Below, piece by piece: positions 16,950-29,284 of a stretch of 64,000 nt of DNA. How positions within the stretch are numbered: the first letter of the stretch is position 1; every line of letters starts with the position of its first letter. The stretch comes from Paramecium tetraurelia. Taxonomy: Eukaryota; Ciliophora; Oligohymenophorea; Peniculida; Parameciidae. Made by a program: the position numbers and the translations under genes. The stretch covers positions 4,715-68,714 of the forward strand of contig NW_001799599.1 in the NCBI RefSeq assembly GCF_000165425.1, given 5' to 3'. The notes beneath the pieces were generated by a model. It did no database searches and had not been told where the DNA came from. It saw only the letters and a list, made by a program, of their open reading frames with translations.

Positions 16950-17527
16950 TCATTCTTGGTTCTCAACATCTTGGCATTCGGTAAAATTAGAAGCGTTGTT
17001 TGACCCTTGGTCATTGGGGTCAAACTTCTGGTGATGAGATCTGCATTGACTGGGGGATCGAGTCTTTATAAAATTAGACATCTATTTAAATATTTTGTTC
17101 TATTTCTTGAGGTCTGAGTTCAACATAATGTCCTTGTTCGTTTGGATAAAGCTTAAATACAAATTATGCTCCTTTGTGGTCCAATGACCTAAGGAATCAA
17201 ATTAGAAATGTTACCTATGTTATATAACTTTCTTTTTGTTGATTTTTTCCCTTTGCGCTTATTGTTGGAGAAAGAAATATTCGGCCTTTTTTTCAAGGGT
17301 AAGGGAGATTTATGGTTTTCAAGGTTTTTCATAATTTCTACTGGTTCAAAGTTAGACTATTATAGGACGCATTGTACCTAGATCACAGAATTTTCTTGTT
17401 TGATCATTGATGCAGGTTGCTAAGATCCTTCAAAAAGCAGGTTGGTTGGCTAAGCTTAATGATAGTTTAACAACAGGTTATTATTATTGATGTAGAAATA
17501 ATTTCGAAATTGGTTGAATTGCTCCAT
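16950..17527 (-). CDS. Single-repeat MYB/SANT protein of the SHAQKYF class
   Basis: Protein of 183 aa with one MYB-like repeat at roughly residues 110-160: HWTTKEHNLYLSF at its start and TRSPSQCRSHHQKF at its end. The latter corresponds to the plant and protist 'SHAQKYF' motif, here SHHQKF. A basic segment (KKRPNISFSNNKRKGKK) just before it may be a nuclear localisation signal. One 26-nt intron (17189-17214) sits immediately before the repeat. The coding sequence is 184 codons from the ATG at 17527. A nuclear DNA-binding role is inferred from the family. Confidence 0.85.
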
Positions 17528-17910
17528 AAAGGTCCAAGGATAATTGTAAGTTTGAGAGTCTAATATAACTGTTTTTCAATACATTAGAAGAATGGAGGAA
17601 ATTATGTAAATGGATGCATTAGGAAGATATTGAGTTTTATAAAAAAATAAAAATTAATAATTAGGATTAATCATTATCTTGAAATTGACCACCTACAATT
17701 ATTTATTTAGTTAAACTATAGATGAATAAAGTATTTTCCATTTTTATAGGATAAATTAAAAATATTACATCCTATTTAAAATGAATATATTTTCTAGTTT
17801 TTCTTTGCAATATTATTATCAATCAATAAACACATGCTGTCTGATCTAAATCCTAGAAAACATAGCCCTTTGGATTCAATACCTGTCAATTATAGAATGA
17901 TAATCATGAT
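17528..17910. other. AT-rich interval
   Basis: Between the SHAQKYF-MYB start and the end of a degenerate gene. A short patch near 17830-17890 on the minus strand looks coding-like but has no anchor and no motif. Confidence 0.4.
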
Positions 17911-18610
17911 TCATTTTAGAATAAGATCAATATTACACCATAGAAAACGACATTTAAAATAATTTAATTAAATAAGTTTAATATTTTTCTTGTAATTAAA
18001 GTATTTAATTAAATTATATAATTATTTTCTTAACTAGGATGAATGTATGGATGATGATAATAATGCATCTTAATTTATTATTCCTTTCTTATATTTAAGT
18101 GATGATTCAAATTGATTTAATCTGAGGAAAATTGTATTCTTCACTTTCTCTTTTATAATTTCCATTAATTCATTACCCAACTCGCTCTCTAATTTCTTGG
18201 ATTTTTTAATAATAGTCCATATACTCATTTTGTAATTATCATTCAATATATGTACTCCTTCTCTTATAAGTCTAAAACTTCTTTCATTTTTATTGTTGAC
18301 TCATCCTATGTAACTAACTATTTATTTCTTGATTTTACTTTGTGTCTCAATATTATTTCCTTTTTTAATCTTAAATTTAGTATTTCCTTCCTCTTTTCTG
18401 TTATCCTATTAATCTAATAATTACTTGTTCTTTATTAAATTCATCAATAGGCTCTCTAAATTCCATCTTAATGAAATCACTCTATCAATCTAGTTTGAGA
18501 TCATACAGTAATCTGAGGATATAGTTTATTTTCTTTTATTTGTTCCAAATATTCGCCATATACTTCTAAATTAGTAAGACCTCAGGATATACAAATTAGA
18601 AGGAGGACAT
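17911..18610 (-). pseudogene. Decaying gene with in-frame TGA codons, family unknown
   Basis: A continuous coding-like frame begins about residue MANIWNKQKK (ATG near 18559; a further upstream ATG is at 18610). It runs to a TGA at 17911 but is interrupted twice by TGA, after ...LKLD and after ...SYIG. Both sites could have been TGG (Trp), so each could be a single G-to-A change. One 19-nt intron (GTA...TAG) joins well. Composition is coding-like, rich in Lys, Glu, Ile and Asn, up to about the middle of the frame, then becomes nearly pure AT. I do not recognise the family. Alternatives are sequencing error or stop-codon readthrough. Confidence 0.4.
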
Positions 18611-18805
18611 TGAGAGTTCACACCAACATTTACAAATATAAGAATTATTATAAAAATTTAAAATTGTTTATTCAAATATAATTGTAAATATTTGAGCAAT
18701 ATAAATTCCACGTCAAATTTGGATTAATCGCGTCTGAACATTACAACAATATTGTGCCTTTGTATACCTGGAAAATATTGATTTTCAAAACACATAATTT
18801 ATATA

Positions 18806-20063
18806 ATGAACTCAAGAAGTACACATCTCACTGAATATGCGATTAAACATATTATTGCAGACCAATTCACCTCCTGGCAAACAATCAATCCATCAGAAAT
18901 CTAAATATCAAGACTGGCTGGGTTGACCAATATCACCTACAAGGTCGAGACCCAAGTAGAAGTCATGCCCAGAACTATAGTGTTTAGAGAGTATAACAGT
19001 ATTTAATAATAGATTTGGAAATGCAGAAGGATTTGTGGATTCCAAATAAGAGCGAATCATCTTCAAAACTATATCTGATTTGGAGTTGGGTCCCAGACAA
19101 TTGCAATGTGGTGATATTTGGAGGATGGAAGAATTCGTTACCAATGGAGTGCATCCAACCAATGAGAAGATGGGCTCACCTTTATTTCAATTCAAATCGA
19201 TGGGAGTCCTATAAAAGTTTCATTAGATGGAAATACCCATTCCCAATGATGGCACTTCACTGATTCTTAACAAAACCCTATCAAAGAATATGAAACATAA
19301 TGTTATGAGGAAGATTGAGAAAAGAGACTTGTACACAGATGTGGAGCTCAAACAATTAGAAAACATTGAGTAATTATTGAACAACGACGAGGAATTCAAA
19401 TATTTGGAGGAGATGATTCAGAAGGAAAATGACGAAGAGGTAACTATATTTAATAATAATTTGTAGTTAAAATTTTGTCATAATGATTTAAATTAATTAA
19501 ACATATTTAGTACCACAAAAAAAGACAAAGAAATAGTCTTTATTGATTATGAGTATTGTTCCTACAATTATCCCTCCTATGATATAGCCAATTTCCTAAA
19601 TGAATCTGCCATCAACTATTAATATGAAGAGGAGCCCTTTTACTAACTGGTTGATGAAAACTTTGATACTGCCCCTATCTAAGCTCACTATTTAGCTTTA
19701 AGTTATCTACTTCATTAGGTTTGTCAGGATAATAATGAGATCAACTCAATTGCTGGTCTAATCACTTAAAAAACTAATAAAAATAAAGATGAATTAAACA
19801 CTTTTATCAGTTTGATTAAATAGATTTTGGCTCAAAGGATGAATGAATAATAGATTAATGAATTGTTTTAATCGGTATCATATTTGAAGAGAAGAATTAG
19901 AAGATTGCAAATGATTTCCAATTTGAATTGGGTTTGGTGGAGTGTTCTACTTGCTCATGAGAAGAATTCCTTGAATTTCGAATACATTGATTATGGATTT
20001 TTGAGATTCAAAATGTTTGAGAGACTCTTGGAACTGGAAAAAGAAAGAAAAACTATTGAATGA
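18806..20063 (+). CDS. Choline/ethanolamine kinase
   Basis: Predicted to phosphorylate choline or ethanolamine with ATP, the first step of the Kennedy pathway to phosphatidylcholine or phosphatidylethanolamine. The protein is 402 aa. Family hallmarks are an early ISRLAGLTNITYKVE segment, the catalytic CHNDLNQLN motif, the metal-binding IDYEYCSYNYPSYDIANF segment, and a C-terminal WVWWSVLLAHE...FEYIDYGFLRF block. Introns are at 18991-19012 (22 nt) and 19440-19466 (27 nt). The second lies just before the catalytic motif. Removing both gives 403 codons. An insertion of about 90 residues between catalytic motif and C-terminus, rich in Asn and Lys, is longer than usual. Choline versus ethanolamine preference cannot be read from the sequence. 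Confidence 0.93.
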
Positions 20064-20139
20064 AATTGAATTTGTAATTAAAACAGTGTTATATTATAAA
20101 ATTAATTCTTATTTCCAATTTTATTATATTTTATTTACT

Positions 20140-21554
20140 ATGTAATAAGTGTAGAAAGAGGAGGTATGAATTGAATTTACTAAGTGAGATACCATATTTT
20201 AAGTATTGTTAAAAGTTAGGTGGTGTCTAAAGAAGAGATATCTATGTGTCTCCAACCAAAGCTGCCACATTTCTGCATCTAATCAAAAATGTAATTTTCA
20301 TTAAAGATAAAGAGATGTGATAAGGATACTGCTTTAAGATTTACACAGAGAAGAATTTGCAAATGGGATACCACCATTAAACAAGATGGCCCCAGTACGT
20401 GTAGAATATTGCGACCAAAAGAGAACAAAGAAGTAACATTGTTAACCTTATCAATTCAGAAAAGAATACATGGCTGGTAGAACATTGGACTGGAAATGTA
20501 TTATGAAAATAAAGACACCGTAGCTGACATCCATCAATTGCAATTAGATTAGGACAATGATCTTATACAAAGAGAAATTGAAAAAAATGAAATGAGATTA
20601 AAAAATGACTTTAAAAACAAAATAGCCCATCTCCAACAGTTCTATAGAGAACTAAACTAAAAATACAGTTTCAGTAGCAGTGATCCCAATTTTAAAGAAA
20701 AAATTACCAATGCCAAATTAGACTTAATAAGCAAAAGAAATCAACCTATTAAGTATCTTAAGACCAAGGGAATGAAATATATTGAGTTGTTTAATGAGAT
20801 AAGCCAAAATAAAAAATTAGCTGATCATGGTTTATTCAATAGACTCCAAGTTTTTAATTAACTCAGAACTGATGATTGCAAAGTTAAGGAAAAATTATTG
20901 GGGGAGCTTTATAAACAAAAAAAGGAGAGTTAGAGTTTACATCATAAAGAGCTATAACACAATATTTAAATTTATGATAATATAGAAGAATAAAGTGGAT
21001 AGATGTTAAAAATTATTGATTAAAATAATGACTTCTCCATGAGTTTAAGAAAAAATTAATAAAAACTGATTGTTTCACAGAGAACTATAGCTTTTGCTGA
21101 AGACTTTAATAGAACGAAATACTTGTTTAATTATTCAAGTAAGAACTAGATGCAAAAAATGTTTGAAATACCTGAAATTGCTTAGATTCCTTAAAGCACT
21201 GAATCCATAAAATTAAGGAAGCATTTTTCTTCTCCTTAAAGTTTGGATGATCATTTTGATAATTGTCTTAATTAATTTGCACATGAAGTTCTAGAATATC
21301 AATAGGAAATGCTTGATAAAGATATCACAACATGTAATATTGAAAAAATGCTGTAAAAAAGAGAAAATCTAAGATGTAGTTAAATAAGGAAGGTTTCTAA
21401 GACATCTCATAGTCATTAACCTAGTATTCACTTAGAGTTCAGCAAAGTGAAATGCTAGCATTAATCTACTAGAGATAAAGAATCTACAAAAGCAGGAAAC
21501 TCTTTCAATATTAAATAACGATCTTATCTTGTTAGTCCATTCAGTAAATCATGA
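20140..21554 (+). CDS. Unknown basic protein, 446 aa
   Basis: No family recognised. The model starts at ATG 20140 and removes three introns: 20164-20188 (25 nt, acceptor GAG), 20291-20312 (22 nt) and 20433-20459 (27 nt). The remainder is a single frame of 447 codons. The first 130 residues contain scattered Cys and Trp (CDKDTALRFTQRRICKW), then a Lys/Glu/Gln-rich helical centre and a Ser-rich basic tail. No membrane segment or signal peptide is visible. The start is uncertain, because a second frame is open across the first proposed intron. It converges on the DAG kinase gene with 32 bp between the stops. Confidence 0.75.
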
Positions 21555-21586
21555 CTTTAATTTGATACAAATATTTTGTATAATCT

Positions 21587-22973
21587 TCAATCCTTCATTA
21601 AAATTCTTATTTTTCCTTGAGGTAATTGTCGACAGGGTTAGATTTCCACACTCAAAGGATTAAAGATAGAAAAATATTGACCATCAATTTAGATGTAACT
21701 ATTTACAATGTTGTTATTGTTTGATTCTTAAAATTTAATAAGCAAAGGTCCATTAGTTTAAGCCAATCTTGTTGCATTGCCAGCCAATACTCTATTTAAG
21801 ATTCATAAATGAGAATTAACCTTTCAGATCCAATTCCTGCAATGGAATCGAATGATATAAATTCTAATAATCCATCAGAGAATGAGGTTTTTTCAGAATA
21901 TAATTTGTTCCTTTGCAAAAATTCTGGTGGGGTTTTTCCATTTTTCCAAATATCTGTAATTCCAGCAGCATATGAATTGATGTTCAAACATACTAAGGTT
22001 GCAGGATTCCCAGGAACAGTTAATGCATTTTTATCTTGGCAATTCACAGTTTTGAATAGGGTCTTCTATTCCTTATGATTCTAAGATATTGAAGTTCAAT
22101 AAATAAATACAAAGTGTTCAACAAATTCCACAACTTGATTTAATCTTGGGTTTTTCAGGAACATCTTTTATATGCCTTATAAACAATAGCAAATTTTATT
22201 GAGATGTCTATTCGTTGTTCTATTCTTATCAAACCCATATCCAATCCTTGCATCCACTCCAATACTAAAGTAGTTGGACATTTTCTTTTCCAAAATATTA
22301 GTATTCATTCCATCAAGATCTTTGACACTTTATTTGGTATAACCCTTCTCATTCTTCTTTATCTCTTAAAAATATCCATCCTATTGTGTTTAGATAGTAA
22401 TATCCCAAATGTCAAAAAAGCATTGATGGCCTTTCTACCAAAATCTTATAAATTGTTTTAGAATTCGATAGTCGTTTTCTAGCATGTTTCCTGGTATATC
22501 AGTATCCCACCCTTTGAATAAATTATATCTACACTACCTAATGCATTTGAAAAATCATTTCCTGTTCCACAAGGTAAAGGAATAATAACTATTTGATTGA
22601 TATCAATCTTTTGTTGGATCATTTACTCAATCACCCACATCATGGAACCATCTCCCCCTGCTATGACGATTGGGATTTATTTATTATCTCAATTATACAA
22701 ATAAGGTACTTGAACTTAAATCATCCTTCAATTTGTTATAACCCTAATTTCTGGAAGCCACATTTTGAATGCTGAAGAAAGAGATTTGCACTTCCTTACC
22801 ATCAACAATTAAAGTGATGTCGGCACACTAAATTATAAATCAACTATTACATCCAATACACAAAATTAATTTGCCTTAACACTCCCACTACCTGAATTGT
22901 AAAATAAATAAAATAATCCTAAATTTAATGTAGATTGCTGTTGTTCGCTTTCTGAGAACTATTAATACTACAT
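21587..22973 (-). CDS. Diacylglycerol kinase (catalytic plus accessory domain)
   Basis: Predicted to phosphorylate diacylglycerol to phosphatidic acid. The protein is 418 aa and consists almost only of the catalytic and accessory domains. It has FYNSGSGSVKA (the family's 'NPxSG' start), IAGGDGSMMWV (glycine-rich nucleotide site), PLPCGTGNDFSNALGW, MSNYFSIGVDARI, CLNINSYAAG and a FSDGLLEFISF accessory-domain block. Five introns are needed: 21792-21820, 22081-22110, 22512-22537, 22688-22709 and 22828-22850. Two of the joins rebuild conserved motifs. Total is 419 codons. No C1 domains, EF-hands or PH domain precede the catalytic domain, unlike most animal isoforms. Confidence 0.92.
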
Positions 22974-23350
22974 TAATATCAATTTATTATTGTTTCTAAA
23001 TTAAATAATATTTATATTTGAATCATACCACACTAATCCAATTATCGATCATCTCAATACATAAGACAGATAAAATATTGAATTTCAATGAGACTTGCAA
23101 ATCTAAAGTAATTGGGTTTGATTCCCATAAGAATTTGTGAAATTAAGGATAAAAAACTATATTCATAATAAAGTTGAAATCTGAAATTTATGTGAATAAT
23201 TAATATTAGCATCAAATTATGATGTATGAATACATGATTTTTGAAATACAATATAATCGTTAAATCCAGTTCAATTTATGACTATATAAAATTAATTAGG
23301 ATTTTTATTTATTTAAAAATATAAATAAATACCAATTAGTCATAGAACAA
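22974..23350. other. Divergent AT-rich spacer
   Basis: Between the DAG kinase start and a small plus-strand gene. Probably holds both promoters. No element is recognisable by eye. Confidence 0.4.
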
Positions 23351-23560
23351 ATGTAATCCAAACAAGAATCTTTTGATAGTGATATGACAGAATATCTCCA
23401 GATTGAGCAAGAAGTAGAGCTCAAATAACTCTTCAAGCATCTCAAAATTCAAAACTCACAAGTTTCAAATAAACAATCCAAAAAAATCAAGAAATTTAAG
23501 TTAAACATACAAACCAATTCCATCATCTAACGTAGAAGTATTAACCTCAGTCAAATTTGA
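23351..23560 (+). CDS. Small hypothetical protein, 69 aa
   Basis: An uninterrupted frame of 70 codons starting MQSKQESFDS with a hydrophilic, Lys/Gln/Ser-rich composition like that of the neighbouring coding exons and unlike the flanking AT-rich DNA. It ends RRSINLSQI. No domain, membrane segment or cysteine motif. A predicted helix covers residues 15-35. It is short enough that it could be the first exon of something longer or a chance frame, but GC content and codon use favour a real gene. Confidence 0.55.
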
Positions 23561-24907
23561 GTATTTTTTTTCTCTTTTCTCAATACTTTATAATTATAAC
23601 AAACTAAAGAGTATCAGTAATTCAACGAATACTTTCTTTGACAATCCTCATTTAAAATATCCTTCATTTTATATCAAAATCACTCCATTTAGTTTAAGAC
23701 TTCTTCTGTACCAGAATTCTATAAGTTAGATTACTTAAATATTGATATCCAAAACATCAACACATTTATTATAATAAAAAGGAAGAAATTAATATTATTA
23801 GTATTGTTTAAAGCTGGTATCTCAAAATATAGTATTTTCAAGATAAAAATTTCATCTGTAAATTTGCATTTACATATTCATACTAAAAATAATAACTCTC
23901 AAAATTTTACTATATATTAAGTATTTTATGCTATTAATTATAGTCTATTGCATTTTTCATTTAATCTTCTTGATTCTTCCTTATGAAAAATTTAGAATCA
24001 ATGAGTATGAAGACTAACAACGAGATAGGAGATTGAGTGAAAAAATTCGACTTTTTTTATAAGATTTTTATCCAATTCAGAAGGTTAAAATTATATCCAA
24101 TTCTATATCACTTAATATTTTTCAATGATTTGATTTAGTTTAGAAAATTGATCTGTCTTGACAAATCTAATTCTACAATGACCAACTAAAGAATCAGATA
24201 GTCGATAATTCAATAAAATACATAAAAATTATATTTATTAAAAACACTTTCTTTTCAAATAAGAAGATTGGTGTGAAAAAAAGCTGGAATATTCCAAAAA
24301 TTCCGAACTTTTATGATCAGTTTTATTTTCATCCCATTTGATGAGAAAACTATTAAGACATTTTAATAATCACATAACAATAAGTACTATTATATAAAAT
24401 CAAGTTTAACCAAAGAAACTCTAACTGATAATTGCGATTTATTATGTCAGAAAATTATCATATTTTATTTGATGAATATTTGATGAATATTTGGTGTCAT
24501 ATTTTGTTAAAATTATTCATTCCATAAATGTGCAGAATAATCATATGCAATAAACGTATTTCAAACTTGATTTCCATTTTTGCTTTCATTTGATTATTTA
24601 AATAATGGGTTATGGAGTTATCTTACCTTTACTAGATTTGAGTTGGTACATGAGTAGGAAAGGCTTGAATATAATTAAAGGCAAACTAAATATTTAATTT
24701 ATCTTATCCATAGACAAAAATAGCATTTCCACTCAATACTTCATCCATCATTTTGAACACAATTCAATAAACAATCATTTTTATAGGTTGTTCTCGCTAA
24801 ATATTCCAAATTCAAATATATCTGAAAAAATAAAAAAAAATAAATTAGAATGAAGTTAAAGATAGATTTTATTAATAATTATGATAAATAAATTTTATAG
24901 AAAAAAT
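23561..24907. other. Long AT-rich spacer
   Basis: No frame with coding composition on either strand and no repeat array seen. A 14-bp direct duplication, tgatgaatatttgg against tgatgaatatttga, sits near 24470-24492. Confidence 0.5.
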
Positions 24908-26553
24908 ATGGAGAGTGATTCTAAAACAAAGTCTTAGTCAGAAATATTACCTGAGATGATTTATAATTATTATAAGTTTCCAGCTGATTTGAAGAAAGCT
25001 GAATTACATGGGGTATTTCTAATAATTAAGGTAAGAAATCTTTTAAGGTTTACGAAAAATCTATGAGGAATTCCCCTTAATGCCTTTGTTGTGATTATTA
25101 TCAAGATCATATTAAATTCTCAATATGTAGTGATTTAAGAAAATCAGATATTTGTGAGGTAGCATCTGATTACTTTGAAATGATTAAATGGATGATTGCT
25201 AATCTTGCTTCTATTTGGTACACAAGAGCTATTAATAATTAGTATAATTGTTGTTCCTTATGCTTTATATCGTAACCATTAGGGAAATCTATGTGAAATG
25301 CATCCAAATTGCAATTAAAATTCACTCAAAATATTCACTATCTGGAACATAACTACTGAATTCTATAACCTCAATGAATTTATATATCCTTTTCTTCTTT
25401 TATTATCAGCATTTATTCATTATTTTTACTGTACCAGTTATTTTTGCACTTAGTAATTGGAAAAAATCTTTAAACTAATAATTGCAACGGATTATTAGGA
25501 TGGAGTTTATTTTCCTGATTTAATAACAAATGAATAAGTTCTGGAGTTTTTAAGAGAAAATTCATAAAATAGTATATATTTTTAGGTAAAGGACTTAAAA
25601 TCATATGAACAAAATTTATTTGATATATTAAAATCTCCTTATTTGGGAGAAAGTCAAAAAGTGTAAGTATATTGTTTAGCGTTTTTTTAGTAAAAGAAAA
25701 AAAATGATACTAAAAGAATGTATTTTATGATAATTTAGAATTTTAGAAAAGTAGAAAATAATGCTATATATTTTGTCTAGAATAATAATAATGCGACGAT
25801 TTAATTGAAATTTGTAAGGAGCAAAAATTAATATTTTATCATGAATGTTAACTTAATGCTCCATTATGTTAATACTTTTTTAATTTTTTCCTAATCCTCA
25901 TAAGTAGTTTTATTTATTCAATATCACTTTTTATAATATTAAAAATTAGATTTGATTTGATAAGTTCTCACTTTAATGGAGATAATTAGTAAATGCTTAA
26001 AAATATTTTAAATATTTGGTTCACATTAATTACAATGGTTTTATAGACAATATTTTAATTATTAGGAAAGAAATTTTTGCCCAGATGGGGTTAAGTTTTA
26101 CATGAGTTTGTAAATATATATTATATATTATATTTAGGTTTTGCTTTTTACCTTAGTTTTTGTATATGTAAAAGATTTGGAGTCTTGGAATATTTATAAA
26201 AGTTGGCTCTCTCCTTCAGGTTATAGTTTACTGCAAAACGAAGGATTCATGGATTATATTATAACATTGTCCTACTTGAATATTATAGTTCCATCTATTG
26301 TCTCACTTTTTGATTTTAAATATTTGTGGAAAAAAATCAAATAGTTAAAATTGAAATTGAAAAAAACTCATAATAAATCATAAATTGAAGCAAACATATT
26401 GTTTTAATCAAGAAGTTTTAATTTTTATTAAAAACATTTTAATATCTTTAGAATTTTTTATTATTCGATGACTTTTGGATTCCAATACCCAAATAATAAT
26501 TCCTTTTACAATCTCGGTATAAGAGGCTACACGACGCGCTTTAATACGGTATC
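24908..26553 (+). CDS. OSCA/TMEM63 (CSC1-like) membrane channel, 3' part lost in the gap
   Basis: Partial gene running into the N gap. Introns of 23 nt (25013-25035) and 25 nt (25218-25242) are clear, and further short introns follow. The joined N-terminus has a Cys pair (CLCCDYYQD), a membrane segment (NLASICIIVVPYALYRNHQG), then SLKIFTIWNIT before a second hydrophobic stretch (YPFLLLLSAFIHYF). This resembles the 'isN...' plus transmembrane block of OSCA/CSC1/TMEM63 channels. A Cys/Gln-rich cytosolic linker and more membrane segments (IIVPSIVSLFDF, FRIFYYSMTFGF) follow. OSCA/TMEM63 proteins are osmo- or mechanosensitive cation channels in other eukaryotes. The family call rests on segment pattern and short motifs, so I hold it moderately. 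Confidence 0.6.
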
Positions 26554-27080
26554 NNNNNNNNNNNNNNNNNNNNNNNNNNNNNNNNNNNNNNNNNNNNNNN
26601 NNNNNNNNNNNNNNNNNNNNNNNNNNNNNNNNNNNNNNNNNNNNNNNNNNNNNNNNNNNNNNNNNNNNNNNNNNNNNNNNNNNNNNNNNNNNNNNNNNNN
26701 NNNNNNNNNNNNNNNNNNNNNNNNNNNNNNNNNNNNNNNNNNNNNNNNNNNNNNNNNNNNNNNNNNNNNNNNNNNNNNNNNNNNNNNNNNNNNNNNNNNN
26801 NNNNNNNNNNNNNNNNNNNNNNNNNNNNNNNNNNNNNNNNNNNNNNNNNNNNNNNNNNNNNNNNNNNNNNNNNNNNNNNNNNNNNNNNNNNNNNNNNNNN
26901 NNNNNNNNNNNNNNNNNNNNNNNNNNNNNNNNNNNNNNNNNNNNNNNNNNNNNNNNNNNNNNNNNNNNNNNNNNNNNNNNNNNNNNNNNNNNNNNNNNNN
27001 NNNNNNNNNNNNNNNNNNNNNNNNNNNNNNNNNNNNNNNNNNNNNNNNNNNNNNNNNNNNNNNNNNNNNNNNNNNNNNNN
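26554..27080. other. Assembly gap (527 N)
   Basis: A run of undetermined bases joining two contigs. The last roughly 30 bases before it are GC-rich and out of character with the surrounding DNA (see findings). Open frames reported across the Ns are meaningless. Confidence 0.99.
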
Positions 27081-27221
27081 GATCATGATTTACAAAGGTT
27101 AGTACAAGATTTGAAACAAATTAGAAGCTCCATTAGGAGTTTATAGAATATCTTAAAAGTTTTGATACAATTAGTATTGATGAAAAGCACTAAATTTTTC
27201 TAAATTTACACAAAAGGCTGA
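27081..27221 (+). CDS. C-terminal coding remnant after the gap
   Basis: An open plus-strand frame of 47 codons from the gap edge to a TGA. Its first 30 residues are hydrophilic and helical (DHDLQRLVQDLKQIRSS). It could be the C-terminus of the channel gene that enters the gap, or the end of another gene lost in it. The last codons are AT-rich and may include an intron, so the true end is uncertain. Confidence 0.35.
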
Positions 27222-27429
27222 AAAATTATGCAAAAGTACTTATATATTAATAGAATTTAGAAAAATAAGAAAAGTAATGTTTTTGATGGGGCTGTTCTGT
27301 TAGGTTGATTCATAAATTATTTTATTTTGATAGAATACAATTACGATTATCTCATCTCTATATTATCAATATTATTAAAATAAGATTATTCTCATAAAAC
27401 AATGCTGATGTAATCAGAAAAATCTCCAT

Positions 27430-28912
27430 CAAGTTGCTCAAAAACATTCTTAACGTTGTACAATATTTAAATTCCCCAAATTATCGCTGAATGTCACACT
27501 CCAATAAGCAGTCATCGGGGTTGTCTTTGGTTTATCTTTACAAGATTCCAATTTAACTGAAATCTGCATGTCTGTTTTTTAGCATTGCCTAACTTTAAAT
27601 ATACTTTAATCCTTTATTATTAGTTTAATTCATTTGAGTTTTCCTTTTTATCGAAAGTTCTTTTTATTTCTCTTTTATTTTTCCTCACTCACAAAGGAAT
27701 AAATAAAATAAGTTTTATCATCAATTTTAGATATTATTTTAAATTCATATTTGTTTAACATGTGATCAGACTTGAATATTGAGGGAAAACTTATTTTTTT
27801 ATCTATTCAACATTCCAAATAGCAAATCCACATTGTGAAAATCTCAAACTTATTCATATTCTTGATGAATTTGAAAGATTTTCCATTGAATTTATAATAC
27901 ACACTTTAAGAATTTTTGTCTTTGTTTTGTACTTAAATATTTTTAGCTCAGCCTTTGTGGACTAAAAATGAATATACATTTTTATTTATAAATCCTATTT
28001 TGATGAGCTGGATTGAAACCAAATAATAATTATAAATGGTTTAGAGCAAATAATAAAAATGAATAAATTTTAAATCAAATCTAATCAGCCAAGTTAATAA
28101 TTAGTTCTTATTATTTCATTGACTCTGTGTGGAGATTATATATGTTTTAACTTATCATAGATTATTACTGATGTATCAATTCTATATTTGCCATCAATTA
28201 TTTCTAATTTGATATTAACAGCAACAGAGATGACATAAATGTTGATGTTGAATTGACATCTTCTTGGATATGTCTCTTCCTCATTATTTAATGAATTTTT
28301 CTGTAATCATGAGTCCAATTCTCATTATAAAATTCGCATTGTCTTGCAGACTATCTGAAATTCTTGAATCCATAATTATTTAATTATCTGTAAATCAACA
28401 TAATAATGTTACTTTTAGAAACTGGAATAGTTGGTACTCTTAAAGTAGATTGGCAAAATTGAAGCCCTAAACTCATCAATCTAATGGATGACGACTTTAT
28501 TTCCTTAATCATTCCAACTGATAATGTGCTGATTACATTAATCCTATGAATTCTTTCTAAAAAAGTACTTCTAACATAGATTTCAATTTTAATAGGAAGA
28601 CAGGCAATTTTGAGTATTCCATAGGAGTAGTTAATAGTAGATATAAGAATTAATGTTATTCATTAACAAATTGAATTTATCAAACCGCTCGATTTGCTGA
28701 ATGGTCTATATTTTTAAAATGTTTTATTAATCTATATATTTTATTTCACTATTTTTATTAATCACCAATAATAGTGATTTGTTATAAAACCATTTATTCT
28801 TAAGTTCCAAACGATTTGAAACCTGTTACTCATTGAATGATGTGATTTTGCTATTCTTCACACTGAAATGTTTAAAAGGATCGACAGATTTTACAAAAAT
28901 AATAGGTGCCAT
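27430..28912 (-). pseudogene. Decayed gene, family unknown
   Basis: Reading the minus strand from ATG 28912 (MAPIIFVKSVDPF) gives about 110 coding-like codons. Further coding-like patches follow in other frames (for example LKIACLPIKIEIYV, then CQFNINIYVISVAV, then MNKFEIFTMWICYLEC). They are separated by TGA codons and frame changes that no short GT...AG intron repairs convincingly. The patches keep coding composition, suggesting a fairly recently lost gene. Alternation of hydrophobic and charged residues suggests beta-rich segments. I cannot name the family. Confidence 0.45.
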
Positions 28913-29284
28913 TTCTTACATTTTTTCAACTTTTTAATAATATAATTGATATATATTTCAATAAATGGAGAAGAAAATCTGAGATTTAATAATTACTCTG
29001 CTTTGGCTGTAGATTCTGAAGTCCAAAATTCAAAATAATCCATTTTTAGACTATTTTAAAGAAATATGCCTTTTTTTATTGTCTACAATGCACTTTAATT
29101 ATATAATCAAGATTTATTTTTATAAAAAGTATAAAAATATGAATAGTGATTGTCTTATCGCTTATTTGATTTAAATCTCTCTCAATCCTTTGAAATATTA
29201 AGAATTAAAAATAGTAAATTTTCCTCTTCTCTAATAAAATTATATAAAAAGATTAAAGACGAAGCCATAATATTAATAATCTTT
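28913..29284. other. Divergent spacer
   Basis: AT-rich DNA between the decayed minus-strand gene and the plus-strand membrane protein. Nothing recognisable. Confidence 0.45.

Noticed and set aside
16999-17024. Perfect 8-bp inverted repeat (TTTGACCC/GGGTCAAA) resembling a small structured RNA
   Set aside because: It lies in the last exon of the SHAQKYF-MYB gene, where the minus-strand frame is coding; structure is likely incidental.
20136-20170. Reading frame with an early Cys pair (CNKCRKRR) for the gene at 20.1 kb
   Set aside because: It lacks an initiator and would need a start inside the previous gene; the 25-nt intron model gives an exact frame instead, although the choice is not certain.
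26468-27088. Open frames running through the N gap on both strands
   Set aside because: Undetermined bases produce frames with no stop; only the first few codons before the gap are real sequence.
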